DNA from: JALONO01 sp038209965
Lineage (GTDB): Bacteria > Bacteroidota > Bacteroidia > Cytophagales > Thermoflexibacteraceae
DNA length: 43,973 nucleotides
Assembly (NCBI GenBank): GCA_038209965.1
Contig: JBBQXF010000028.1
Location: 1-43,973, forward strand
Direction of reading: 5' to 3'
The notes beneath the pieces are model-generated. The model made no database searches. It worked only from the letters and a program-made list of their open reading frames with translations, and was not told where the DNA came from. How positions within the stretch are numbered: the first letter of the stretch is position 1; every line of letters begins with the position of its first letter. Below, one piece after another: positions 24,056-32,657 of this stretch. A program made the position numbers and the translations under genes.

Positions 24056-24186
24056 TTGGTGGGAAAACCACAAAAACCCCTTGGTTGCCCAATGCAACGA
24101 TGGGTTTTGCGGCTGAAGTTGGCAGAGAAACCCTGCGAGTGACTTTGTGCCCTCCCAGTGGTTTCACAGTATAATTCACCCACCGC

Positions 24187-24212
24187 GTATAATCGCACAA
24201 ATGCGATTGTAC
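24187..24212. repeat. Small hairpin ending in GTAC, with a degenerate half copy downstream
   Basis: An 11-bp stem with one T·G pair: GTATAATCGCA (24187-24197), loop CAAA, TGCGATTGTAC (24202-24212). A related half-unit containing GTGCGATTT lies at about 24229-24248. The TCGCA/TGCGA core is shared with the hairpins at 15307-15350. Confidence 0.7.
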
Positions 24213-24266
24213 CAATTGAAAATCAGGACATTCCCATAAGTGCGATTTGGCGTTTTGCTGCTTCGG

Positions 24267-24671
24267 CTACTCGATCTTGAGCCAGTCGCCCTCCAGCCCA
24301 GCCCGGTAGCGGCGTAGGGGATTGACGGCCGGGCCTTGGAGCACGCTGCCATCTAGGGCAAACTCGGAGCCATGCACCCGGCAGCGGAGCAAATTTTCGC
24401 TAAGCACAAAATCCAAAATGCCCGCCGCGTGGGTGCAGTACCGTTCGAGGGCTACCCAAGTAGCCTGGGTAGCGGCAATCACCAGCACTTGATTGTCCAC
24501 CACCAACCAGCCTCCCACCTGGCGCAACCCACTGTACATGGGCAGGCGGAGATCAAGCCGCCAAGTTGTGGGCACGGGGGCCGGCAATTCCTCGGTGCCA
24601 GTTTGGCAAGCCGCCAAGCCACAGGCACACACTAATCCACTGGTTTGTACCAAAAAATTTCGCCGGTTCAT
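24267..24671 (-). CDS. Rieske [2Fe-2S] lipoprotein
   Basis: A small electron-transfer protein. The 134-residue product starts MNRRNFLVQTSG with a lipobox LAAC (lipidated Cys22), so it is probably anchored in a membrane facing the periplasm. The Rieske ligands are CTH (Cys79, His81) and CRVHGSEF (Cys97, His100), with 15 residues between the two boxes. The second box lacks the usual C-x-x-H-G-(S/W) continuation only slightly, so the cluster should assemble. The gene lies downstream of the cytochrome c peroxidase-like gene on the opposite side of a 146-bp gap, same strand orientation. The redox partner is unknown. Confidence 0.9.
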   Translation of the reverse strand: MNRRNFLVQTSGLVCACGLAACQTGTEELPAPVPTTWRLDLRLPMYSGLRQVGGWLVVDNQVLVIAATQATWVALERYCTHAAGILDFVLSENLLRCRVHGSEFALDGSVLQGPAVNPLRRYRAGLEGDWLKIE

Positions 24672-24817
24672 AAAATAGTCATTGGATTGGTAAACCGCAT
24701 CAAGGTACTTAGGCTTTACTGTTTGAGCTAAATTATTGATAGTCTATGATTTACAATAAATACACTGATCAGTTTGCCCAAACGTCACAACGGAAAATTT
24801 GATTGTCCCAGCCCTGT

Positions 24818-26659
24818 TTATTTCTTTTTTACATCGGTCAGCGCACCCATAAAGGCGATCAGGGCCTGCTGTTCGGGCTGGGTCAAGTTCAGTGGATCGG
24901 GGGGCAGCGTTTGATTTTCTAGGGCAATGCCAATGCCCGCCCCGCCGCCCCGGTTGTAAAAATCAATCACTTGGGCCATGGTTTGGTAAGCGCCATTGTG
25001 CATGTAGGGAGCGGTCAGCTCCGCATTGCGCACAGTAACAGTCTTGAACGCAAAGGTATGGAGGGGAATCCGGGTAAGCTGCTTGCGTCCCTGATCGGGG
25101 TCAATGGTGGCCTGGACAGTATCGGGGCGGGCGGGCACTCCGAGCACTTCGGTTTCGGCCTGTTGATAATGGGGCGGCACGGTGCCGTTGAACAAGGGCA
25201 TAAAGTGGCAGGTGGCACATTTGGCCTTGCCCATAAACAGATTGAACCCCCATTTCTCTTGATCATCCAGCAAACTGCGCTCGCCGCGCACGTATCGATC
25301 AAAGCGGGAATCAAGGCTGGTAAGTGACCGCAGATAGGCCGCCAAGGTCGTTTTGAACTGGTCGGTGGTGATGCCCGATGGGCCAGATTCGGCTACTTTT
25401 GGGATAAATGCTTGGCCAAATTTTGCTGGATAATGGGCACTGGCATTGATCTTGGCAACCACTTCCTCCACTGAACTGTGCATTTCGTCGGGAGTGGCCA
25501 AAACATCGGTGATCTGATCCTCGATAAAAGCCACCCGGCCCTCGTAAAACTGGGTCGGTTGCAGGCTCACATTGTAGAGCGAAGGCGCATTGCGGGCGAT
25601 GAAACCCTGCCCGCTGAACCGGCGACTGGTGGCTAGCCCGTCGGAAAAGGCACGCTCGGCCTGGTGGCACGAAGCGCAGCTCCGGGCACCGTTGCCGCCC
25701 AACAACGGGTCGTTGAACAGGGCCTGGCCCAAGGCCACCATTGTTTCATTGGTGGGTGGGGAATTATTGGGCCGGAAATAATCGGGGTTAAAGGCTCCCG
25801 AATCGAACAATGTTTTGGCCGATACGCGCAGGAAACGGTTTTCATTGACAAAAAATGGGATGCCCAAGGTTTGCTGGGCATCATACAGCGCAACCGAAAG
25901 CGGGTTGGCACAGTCGGTGATAAATGCGAGGCGATCAAATGTGTTGAAATCGGGGTGCTGTTCCAAATAGCCAATGGCCCGATCAAAGGCTTGGGCCAAT
26001 GATACCGAGGCGGTTTTTGGTTCACTTTCATTGGTCAAGTACACGTCCACTACTTCGCGCAGGCTCGCAATGGCAGCTTGGGCTTCGGGCATGGAATGGA
26101 AAGCCACGGGTGAATCAAACCCTGAAATGCCCAAAGTGACGAGGCGAAACATTTCCAATTTGACGGCGTCCCAGACGTGGGCATCGGTAAGCCGCAGATC
26201 ACGGCTCACGTATTCCAAGTGCCGCACATTGATCACCAAGCCCTCGCATACTTTCTGGATTTTAGCTTGTTGGGCGGTATCATAAGGAAACAACAGTTCC
26301 TCCAGCACTTGAAAACCCTGGGGAGGGTTCACCACCAGATTGCCCTCGTCTTCTTCGGCCTCGTCTAAGGCGGGACCGTTCAGGCTCTTCGCTGTAGTAG
26401 GATTGTAGTATTCAGCCAAAAATTCTACTTGCTTGTAGGCCACCCGGGCAGTGTAGAAGGCTTTTTGGATACTGGGCGCGCCGCTTCGCTGAACCGCCTG
26501 AGTTTGGAGGGTGGCCACTTGTTGGGCCAAATGGACAATCCGCTGCTGGTACATGGCCTCAACCAATCCGGCCCGGTCGGGCTTGGATTTGGACTGCTGC
26601 AGCGTGCAGCCAATCACTAGGGCGAGAGCAAAAAAGGAGAGGTAAATCGATCGATTCAT
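24818..26659 (-). CDS. Imelysin-like/di-haem cytochrome c peroxidase fusion lipoprotein
   Basis: The 613-residue product has a lipoprotein-like signal (ALVIGC, Cys18). Residues about 35-250 are all-helical (YKQVEFLAEYYNP, GFQVLEELLFPYD, LRLTDAHVWDAVKLEMFRL) and recall the imelysin/M75 group of iron-uptake proteins. Residues about 300-613 are a MauG/CcpA-type di-haem peroxidase with CASCH (328-332) and CATCH (481-485), plus FSDGLATSRRF, RNAPSLYN and TAPYMHNGAYQTM. It probably acts in the periplasm on peroxide or as an iron-related redox protein. Neighbours are a Rieske lipoprotein and a DUF839 lipoprotein on the same strand. The imelysin assignment is weaker than the cytochrome part. Confidence 0.87.
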   Translation of the reverse strand: MNRSIYLSFFALALVIGCTLQQSKSKPDRAGLVEAMYQQRIVHLAQQVATLQTQAVQRSGAPSIQKAFYTARVAYKQVEFLAEYYNPTTAKSLNGPALDEAEEDEGNLVVNPPQGFQVLEELLFPYDTAQQAKIQKVCEGLVINVRHLEYVSRDLRLTDAHVWDAVKLEMFRLVTLGISGFDSPVAFHSMPEAQAAIASLREVVDVYLTNESEPKTASVSLAQAFDRAIGYLEQHPDFNTFDRLAFITDCANPLSVALYDAQQTLGIPFFVNENRFLRVSAKTLFDSGAFNPDYFRPNNSPPTNETMVALGQALFNDPLLGGNGARSCASCHQAERAFSDGLATSRRFSGQGFIARNAPSLYNVSLQPTQFYEGRVAFIEDQITDVLATPDEMHSSVEEVVAKINASAHYPAKFGQAFIPKVAESGPSGITTDQFKTTLAAYLRSLTSLDSRFDRYVRGERSLLDDQEKWGFNLFMGKAKCATCHFMPLFNGTVPPHYQQAETEVLGVPARPDTVQATIDPDQGRKQLTRIPLHTFAFKTVTVRNAELTAPYMHNGAYQTMAQVIDFYNRGGGAGIGIALENQTLPPDPLNLTQPEQQALIAFMGALTDVKKK

Positions 26660-26888
26660 CGCTGGGAAAGGGAAAATGTCGTTTAGTTAACTCAAACTGA
26701 CGGAGATATTAACAAAAGCATAAATCACTAAAATCAAGGCAGTCAATTTATACAATCGACCAAATTTTTATAATTCTGACATAATTGCGAAGGAAGAAAA
26801 CTTTTGGTAAGTCTCCTTCCTCCACAGTTGTTGACTAAATAGGCAATGACTGGGTAATTTCCCAGGATCAACTAGCAGCGGTCAGTTT

Positions 26889-28346
26889 TTATTTGGGCAG
26901 GCCCTTGATCAGGATCAACTGACTGGCTTGGCTTTCATTGGGACGCAAGGCACCACCGTCGGCATTGCGGTAGCGTTCGCCCGTCCAAGTGTGTGGCTGT
27001 ACACAGACCAAGAAAGTATTTTCCTGACCCACTTCCTTGGACACATCAATCATGGCCCCATATTCCCAAGAGCCGAAGCGTGAACGGCCACCTACATTGT
27101 ACTTGGCAGCATCGGTCCCGTCGCGGCGGTGGTCGCACTCAACGGCTGGGCGAAATGCTTGCGTGGCAATGTTGTACTGGTAGATGAAAGCATCGTGGGT
27201 CTCGTCACCGTAGCTGTTGGGGTCTTCCTGAACGTACACGAAATTTTCGCCAACATAAATGTTGTCGGGGTTTTGGAACTGGCGGGCGGGGCCTTGGCGA
27301 TCGTCACCGTCCAAGATTACTTCCAGCGATCCGCGCAACGGATCAGCATCGTTCATGCGCAAGCGGTAAACGCGGCCATACTTGGTGCGCGAGTTGTTGG
27401 CGTTTACCCCAGTGTTGTTTTGGCCAGTCACGCAAAAATAAACTTCGCGGTTGTTGGTCGCGCTGCCTTTGCGGTAGTCCAAATCTTCCACCCGGCCAAA
27501 TGCAATGCCCCCAAGACCGTTCACCGCCTCATTGATTTGGCGGCCAGTCAGCGAAGCGGCATTGGGCACCAGCGCAAATTCTACGTCGTAACGTTGGCCC
27601 ACCCGCATGGCAGTTTCCACTTGGTTGCGGTCGGTGCGGCGGAGCATGTACAAGCGGCCGTTGTTCAGGTTGCCGGGAGTATCACTCACGTAAGCCATCA
27701 CTTGGCCACCGCCAGTTGTGCCCGAATCATCATCACCAATAACGATGACAGTGCGGCCCGGGTAGGCGGCTTTGTTCAATGGCAGGGCATTTTCGGCATT
27801 TTGGCGGCCCAAACCGGCCACCTCGCGGCTTTGATTGGCCAAACTAACTGGCTCGTTGGGGTTCAGGGCATGGGTACGTGATTCTTCGCCGCTCTCACCA
27901 CAAGTAAGAAACAAGGGGCCGAAGCCGTGTTCTTCGGGCGTGGCCAAAGTGGCCGAGCACAAGCGCCACAGACCGCCGCTTGAGTTGAGCACATATTCTC
28001 CCTTCACGGGCTTGAAAGTAGCATCCAAGGTGATGCGGGAAACGGCGAAATTGTCTTCGTGGTTTACCAACAGCGAGAAAGTGCCATCCATGTTTTTCAA
28101 AATGCCCGCGCCGTCGGCCGAGCCACCAAAGATGAAATTGGGCGATTGGGCCAATTGGTCATCACTGCCCACCAGCGAAAACACTTCAATGTTTTCAAAA
28201 CCGGGCATCTTTTTTACCAAGCTTGGGGTTACTGAGTGGTTCTTCAGTTCCACGGCGGTAGTAGGTTCGCTATCTTTAGTCCCGCAAGCGGAAAGAAGCA
28301 AAGTGGTTAGGCAAACTGCATAACTTGAGAGGTGAAAAGCTTTCAT
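26889..28346 (-). CDS. DUF839 (PhoX-like) lipoprotein
   Basis: DUF839 proteins include the PhoX alkaline phosphatases. The 485-residue product has a lipobox LLSAC (Cys21) rather than the Tat signal typical of PhoX, so export is by Sec with lipidation. Visible features include LLVNHEDNF, FGPLFLTCGESGEESR, RVEDLDYRK, VYFCVTGQN, GRVYRLRMND and NPDNIYVGENFVYVQED, consistent with a propeller and acidic metal sites. Whether it hydrolyses phosphate esters cannot be told. The ATG at 28346 was chosen because an upstream in-frame start would add 24 residues before the signal peptide. The long AT-rich upstream region has no clear promoter box. Confidence 0.85.
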   Translation of the reverse strand: MKAFHLSSYAVCLTTLLLSACGTKDSEPTTAVELKNHSVTPSLVKKMPGFENIEVFSLVGSDDQLAQSPNFIFGGSADGAGILKNMDGTFSLLVNHEDNFAVSRITLDATFKPVKGEYVLNSSGGLWRLCSATLATPEEHGFGPLFLTCGESGEESRTHALNPNEPVSLANQSREVAGLGRQNAENALPLNKAAYPGRTVIVIGDDDSGTTGGGQVMAYVSDTPGNLNNGRLYMLRRTDRNQVETAMRVGQRYDVEFALVPNAASLTGRQINEAVNGLGGIAFGRVEDLDYRKGSATNNREVYFCVTGQNNTGVNANNSRTKYGRVYRLRMNDADPLRGSLEVILDGDDRQGPARQFQNPDNIYVGENFVYVQEDPNSYGDETHDAFIYQYNIATQAFRPAVECDHRRDGTDAAKYNVGGRSRFGSWEYGAMIDVSKEVGQENTFLVCVQPHTWTGERYRNADGGALRPNESQASQLILIKGLPK

Positions 28347-28835
28347 ATCTGATTTTTTTAGAATTTCCCACAAAATAACAATGCGGCTGTAAATAGAAGA
28401 TTGCGTATTTGTAAACAAAATTTTAATTTATCTAGCTTCAACCGGGCAGAATTAACCATAAATTGATGAACAACAACTTGTCACAACTATTTATCATCCA
28501 TTTTGTGCAAAAATATCGGCAGGCGAAGCCCAAACCGGGAATGCGTTTGTTAATAATTTGGCAATATTTGACTATCAAAAAATTGACTGATGCGTATAAA
28601 TGAAAACGTAATAAAATGTTAATTTACAAAACAGGGGTTATTTTGGACATGAACACCAACCCTGTGAGTGGTCGCAGACTCTAACAGTGGTTTGGGCGGT
28701 AAAAAGCCAGTTCCACTCATCTATTATCTAAATTATGCAACTCGCGTAGGGGTAATGAACAACTCAATTGTCTAGGTCATGCAGCCTAATCCATTGGACG
28801 GGCATCTGTCACTTATCCACGCTATTTCAACTTTT
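28347..28835. other. Intergenic region between divergent genes
   Basis: About 490 bp of AT-rich sequence between the DUF839 and carrier-protein starts. TATTTTTG on the minus strand (28508-28515) matches the -7 consensus but is 160 bp from the DUF839 start. No small gene, RNA or repeat was recognised. Confidence 0.45.
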
Positions 28836-29072
28836 ATGAAAGCCTCCTACAAAAAATTCAAACAAGTATTCATCGAGAACCTATTTGTCAAACCTTCGGC
28901 CATTCGTTTGGACAAGCATTTGGCCAACGATCTGGCTTTGAGCAGCTTGGAGTTTTGGCTATTGGTGGCTTCGGTCGAGAATGGTTTTGCCATTGATCTG
29001 CCCGATGGGGAACTAGCCAAGGTGCGCACGGTGCGCGATCTGGTCTGGCTGATCGAGCGGACCAAACCGTAA
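28836..29072 (+). CDS. Stand-alone acyl/peptidyl carrier protein
   Basis: Carrier proteins hold acyl groups on a phosphopantetheine arm. This 78-residue product has the four-helix pattern HLANDLALSSLEFWLLVASVE, then IDLPDGELAKVRTVRDLVWL. The arm-bearing serine is expected in the SSL triplet (36-38), which replaces the usual DSL, so Ser37 is the likely site. The start at 28836 gives the standard length; an ATG at 28779 would add 19 atypical residues. No synthase or transferase gene is adjacent, so its pathway (fatty acid, polyketide or lipid modification) is unknown. Confidence 0.85.
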   Translation: MKASYKKFKQVFIENLFVKPSAIRLDKHLANDLALSSLEFWLLVASVENGFAIDLPDGELAKVRTVRDLVWLIERTKP

Positions 29073-29430
29073 CCAATCCGCCTTCAGCCATCAATCAGTA
29101 CCGGGCAGGACTTGGCCTAAGGAACCAATCGGCGTTGGTCTGTCTTTCTAGCGGGACACAGCCAACATTATCATCCCGTAACCGAGCAGGCGGACGCTTG
29201 CCAACGGCCCAACTCAGCCCCAAAATCTCCCCCTCCCATCGCCGAGTCAATAGCAATGATTTTTTAATTGCTTGATAAACAATAACTTGCTGCGCAATTA
29301 AAAAAATGTTTTAAAAGTGTAACAAATACACAAACCTTCGTGTTATTTTTACGTTTAGATCCTCAACGAAAGCAATTGACCAAGTGTGTCGCTTGATTCC
29401 TGACGTAAAACCCATAACTGTAACAAAATC
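29073..29430. other. Intergenic region with an AT-rich inverted repeat
   Basis: No gene was recognised. A 12-bp inverted repeat (29260-29271, TTTTTTAATTGC, with 29294-29305) with a 22-nt spacer lies about 125 bp before the next start; it may be a weak terminator of the carrier gene or a control site. Confidence 0.4.
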
Positions 29431-30216
29431 ATGAGAAAGAAAAATGCCTTGCTCGTTATCGATGCCCAATACGACTTTTGTAACCCCAATGGTGCCTTGT
29501 TTGTGCCCGGGGCAGCCGAGGACATACAAAAGCTCTGTCAGTTTATTTTGACCAACCAAGCCCAGTTGGATCACATTTGCGTCACGCTGGACAGCCACCC
29601 GGTGAATGATATTTCGCACCCTTCGTTCTGGATGGACAAAGACGGCCAATTTCCCGCGCCATTTACCCAGATTACGCTAGCCGAAGTGCAAGCGGGCCGG
29701 TGGTCGCCCCGGTTTTATCCCCAAGAAGCGATTAAATACTTGACTGTACTGGAGGCTCAGGGCCAGTTCCCGCACTTTATCTGGCCAGAACACTGCCTGA
29801 TCGGATCCAAAGGGGCCGCGCTGGACGACCAACTGCTTGACGCTTTGCGTACCTGGACCCGCGAAGGCAAATGGTACCAAGCCGTGACCAAGGGAACTTA
29901 CCCGCTCACCGAACACTTCGGGATTTTCATGGCCCAAATTCCCGTACCCGACCGCCCAGAAACCCAGCTGAACCAAGGCTTGATCAGTACGCTGGAAAAC
30001 TACCAGCATGTCTATTTGGCTGGCGAGGCCAAAAGCCACTGTGTCGCCACCAGTTTGCGGCAAGCGATGGAATACGCACCAAATTTGGCCGAAAAAATCA
30101 TTGTTTTGGAAGACTGTATGAGTGATGTACCCGGAATGAGCCACCTTGGCAACCCGATCTACGAAGAAGCCAAGCGCCAAGGCATCCGTTTTGGCCGCAC
30201 TACCGATGTTCTCTAG
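29431..30216 (+). CDS. Nicotinamidase-like isochorismatase-family hydrolase
   Basis: The family includes PncA nicotinamidase, which turns nicotinamide into nicotinate for NAD salvage. The 261-residue product has the Asp-Lys-Cys triad: Asp11 in LLVIDAQYDF, Lys154 in AVTKGTYP and Cys204 in AKSHCVATS. Probable metal ligands lie in DSHPVND-SHP (Asp54, His56, His63) and the WPEHC motif is at 118-122. It is some 50 residues longer than typical PncA because of an insert around 60-100, as in larger nicotinamidase relatives. It lies 72 bp before the vWA gene on the same strand. Confidence 0.85.
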   Translation: MRKKNALLVIDAQYDFCNPNGALFVPGAAEDIQKLCQFILTNQAQLDHICVTLDSHPVNDISHPSFWMDKDGQFPAPFTQITLAEVQAGRWSPRFYPQEAIKYLTVLEAQGQFPHFIWPEHCLIGSKGAALDDQLLDALRTWTREGKWYQAVTKGTYPLTEHFGIFMAQIPVPDRPETQLNQGLISTLENYQHVYLAGEAKSHCVATSLRQAMEYAPNLAEKIIVLEDCMSDVPGMSHLGNPIYEEAKRQGIRFGRTTDVL

Positions 30217-30288
30217 GGATTTCCGGCCAATGTAAATTAAATTAGTTTCACTAAACAAAAAATAATCATTTATTGCAACCTCAAGGAC

Positions 30289-30963
30289 ATGGAAACTTTC
30301 GATAATTTAGATTTTAGTTTGACCTACGGCAATTTTGACCCCGCCGAAGTGCAGGTGGATGAAACCATCAACGCCGTTTTTGTGGTGGATATTTCGCCTT
30401 CGGTCAGCAGTTATATCAGCGAACTCAACTATGCTTTCGCTGATTTCGTGCAAAGTATGCAAGATTCCCACCAAGTGGATCAATTGATGGTTTCGGTGGT
30501 TGAGTTTAACGATACTGTGCGGGTGCGAAGCGGGTTTCAGCCCATTGCCCAACTGCCCGCCATGCACTTTACCCCGAGTGGAGGCGGCACTGCCCTCTAC
30601 GACGCGGTACTGAAAGGCTTGGAAAATGCCTTGGCCTACCGCCACAACTTGGCCCGATCAGGGGTCAACACCAAGACTTTGCTATTTGTGATCACTGATG
30701 GGGAGGACAACAGTTCCCATCAAAAAGCCAGCAAGGTAAAGCAAGAAATTGACCTCCTGATGGCCGACGAGCAAAATGTGTTTTCTTTTGCCAGCGTATT
30801 GTTTGGCGTGGGGGAAGCCGCCAATTTCCAAAAAGCCCAAAAGGACATGGGCATTGAACTATTGGCCAAAGTGGGCACTTCGGGCGATGAGATCCGCCGG
30901 ATGATCGGTTTGGTGAGCCAGTCCATTTCCCGGACTTCGCGCAACCAGGCAGTACAGTTTTGA
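30289..30963 (+). CDS. von Willebrand factor A domain protein
   Basis: The 224-residue product is a soluble single vWA domain with a complete MIDAS: DISPS (Asp34, Ser36, Ser38), Thr101 in GGGTALYDA and Asp137 in ITDGEDNSS. No signal peptide or membrane helix is visible, so it is probably cytoplasmic and resembles the TerY-like or general vWA scaffolds. The residue order FGVGEAANF then IRRMIGLVSQSISRTSRNQ at the C-terminus is not known to me. It may be co-transcribed with the nicotinamidase-like gene. A strong terminator follows. Confidence 0.9.
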   Translation: METFDNLDFSLTYGNFDPAEVQVDETINAVFVVDISPSVSSYISELNYAFADFVQSMQDSHQVDQLMVSVVEFNDTVRVRSGFQPIAQLPAMHFTPSGGGTALYDAVLKGLENALAYRHNLARSGVNTKTLLFVITDGEDNSSHQKASKVKQEIDLLMADEQNVFSFASVLFGVGEAANFQKAQKDMGIELLAKVGTSGDEIRRMIGLVSQSISRTSRNQAVQF

Positions 30964-30982
30964 CCGCCCGATCCTCCAACCA

Positions 30983-31021
30983 CCAAAAAGGGCGGCCCAG
31001 TAAATGGGCCGCCCTTTTTGG
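30983..31021. terminator. Bidirectional intrinsic terminator
   Basis: A perfect 17-bp stem (30983-30999 with 31005-31021), GTAAA loop, and T-run at the end of the stem, between the vWA gene and the convergent DUF1501 gene. Confidence 0.9.
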
Positions 31022-31043
31022 CAACAAAGAAAAATCCCGAAAC

Positions 31044-32624
31044 TTAGTGCACCACTGCCAGTTGGCTGGTGAAGCCTTTTTTGCCCGCTTCCAGTTGGAC
31101 CACATAATTGCCAGCCGGAAGTTTGCTTACATCCAGTTGCACGCGCTGTTGCCCGGCCATCAGGTTGCGGCGCATTATTTCGCGCCCGCTCATGTCCATT
31201 ACGCGCACCGCGCCAGCACTGGTCGCCAAAGCTTCTGATTCCACCATGATCATGGACGAAGTGGGGTTGGGATAAACGCGCAAATTCTTTTCATTATATA
31301 CTTTGTCGTCAAAAGCCGTCACGATGTCGTTGAAAATGGGCAACGTGCCAAACTCGCGGAGCATTACTTCGTTGGCCGTAGTGCGGGCAGTACCAAACCA
31401 ATCACGGATCAGGGTAGCGTAAATTTGCCGGAAATCAAATTGCATTTTCAGGCGGCCATTTTCCAGATCGGTCATGCTGGGTGAGCGGCCAATCATGCCA
31501 CCCTTGAGGTTTTTGCCAAAGACAAACTGTGGGGCCGAAGACCCGTGGTCAGTGCCCCGGCTGCCATTGGCGGCCACTGTGCGCCCAAACTCGGAGAAGG
31601 TCATGCCAACCACTTTATTGTCCATTCCTTGCAGTTTCAGATCATTTTGGAAAGCGGCTATTCCCTCCGAAACCCCGCGCCAAAGGTTGGCGTGGGGTCC
31701 AATCGTGGTATTGTTGGCATCGGTCTGGCCCGCGTGGGTGTCAAACCCGCCGATGGACACATAATAAACCTTGGTCTGCAGCCCGCCGTGGATCAAGCGG
31801 GCAACAATGCGGAGCTGATCGGCCAAGCTGTTCCCAGTTGGGTAAGTGGCCATGTTCTTGCCGCGCTCGGCCGACCGGCGGATCTGGCCGGCAAAGGCTA
31901 CGGTAGTGATTTGCTGCTGGCGGATAAAAGAAATTCGTTGTCCAGCATAGCCCGCTGGCAAATCAACATTGTCCGGCACGTTGGGTTTGTCACCCACCAA
32001 TCGGGCAAAAGTATCAGGGTTTTGCAGTACTACGGTCATGGAAGTAGTGCTCCCCAAGAAAGCCGAAGAGGGAATGGCCCCGATCTGGATGGCCAACGGA
32101 TCGGTCATCCGGGGGTTGGGGTATTCGACTGGATATTTGGGAAAGCGGTTGTCCAGATAGCGGCCCAACCAGCCAGTGGGAACGGTCTTGTCCGAATCAC
32201 TGGCGGTGAACCAGATATCGCTGGCCCGGAAGTGCGACAGGTTCGGCTGGGGATAGGAAACCCCTTGGAGGATCACCAATTCGCCATCGTTGTACATCCG
32301 TTGCATGGCGGTCATGGCTGGGTGCAAACCCGCACCCGCATTGCCATTGAGCTTCAAAATGCGGTTTTCGGGGATGGCGATGCTCTGGCGCATGTTGGCC
32401 CGGTTATACACTTCCATCTGATCCAGCGGCAACACGGTGTTGAGTCCGTCGTTGCCCCCGTTGAGCTGGATGACGACTAAGACGCGATCACTGGCATTGG
32501 CCACATCGAACAACGCCTTCATGAATGGCGAGGTTGGATTGAGGGCCTTGGCCCCGAACCCGTCGAGGAGCACGGGCAGGAAAAAGGAGGAAGTTGCGGT
32601 GGTAAAGAAATCTCTACGTTTCAT
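31044..32624 (-). CDS. DUF1501 protein with T9SS C-terminal sorting domain
   Basis: DUF1501 proteins are secreted and related to sulfatase or phosphatase folds; their role is not well defined. The 526-residue product starts MKRRDFFTTATSSF, a twin-arginine-like or Sec signal. It has VVIQLNGGNDGLNT, YPQPNLSHFRASDIW, VSIGGFDTHAGQ, FSEFGRTVAANGSRGTDHG and GGMIGRSP, all family hallmarks. Residues from about 447 read LRVYPNPTSS to GNYVVQLEAGKKGF, the type A sorting domain that targets proteins to the cell surface by T9SS. It is 33 bp downstream of the DUF1800 gene and surely in the same operon. Confidence 0.95.
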   Translation of the reverse strand: MKRRDFFTTATSSFFLPVLLDGFGAKALNPTSPFMKALFDVANASDRVLVVIQLNGGNDGLNTVLPLDQMEVYNRANMRQSIAIPENRILKLNGNAGAGLHPAMTAMQRMYNDGELVILQGVSYPQPNLSHFRASDIWFTASDSDKTVPTGWLGRYLDNRFPKYPVEYPNPRMTDPLAIQIGAIPSSAFLGSTTSMTVVLQNPDTFARLVGDKPNVPDNVDLPAGYAGQRISFIRQQQITTVAFAGQIRRSAERGKNMATYPTGNSLADQLRIVARLIHGGLQTKVYYVSIGGFDTHAGQTDANNTTIGPHANLWRGVSEGIAAFQNDLKLQGMDNKVVGMTFSEFGRTVAANGSRGTDHGSSAPQFVFGKNLKGGMIGRSPSMTDLENGRLKMQFDFRQIYATLIRDWFGTARTTANEVMLREFGTLPIFNDIVTAFDDKVYNEKNLRVYPNPTSSMIMVESEALATSAGAVRVMDMSGREIMRRNLMAGQQRVQLDVSKLPAGNYVVQLEAGKKGFTSQLAVVH

Positions 32625-32657
32625 AATCTCTTGTCAGCGTTTGGAATAGGTTGATGA

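Noticed and set aside
31545..32480. Long open frame (311 codons) opposite the DUF1501 gene
   Set aside because: Antisense to a gene with clear family motifs; no recognisable domain.
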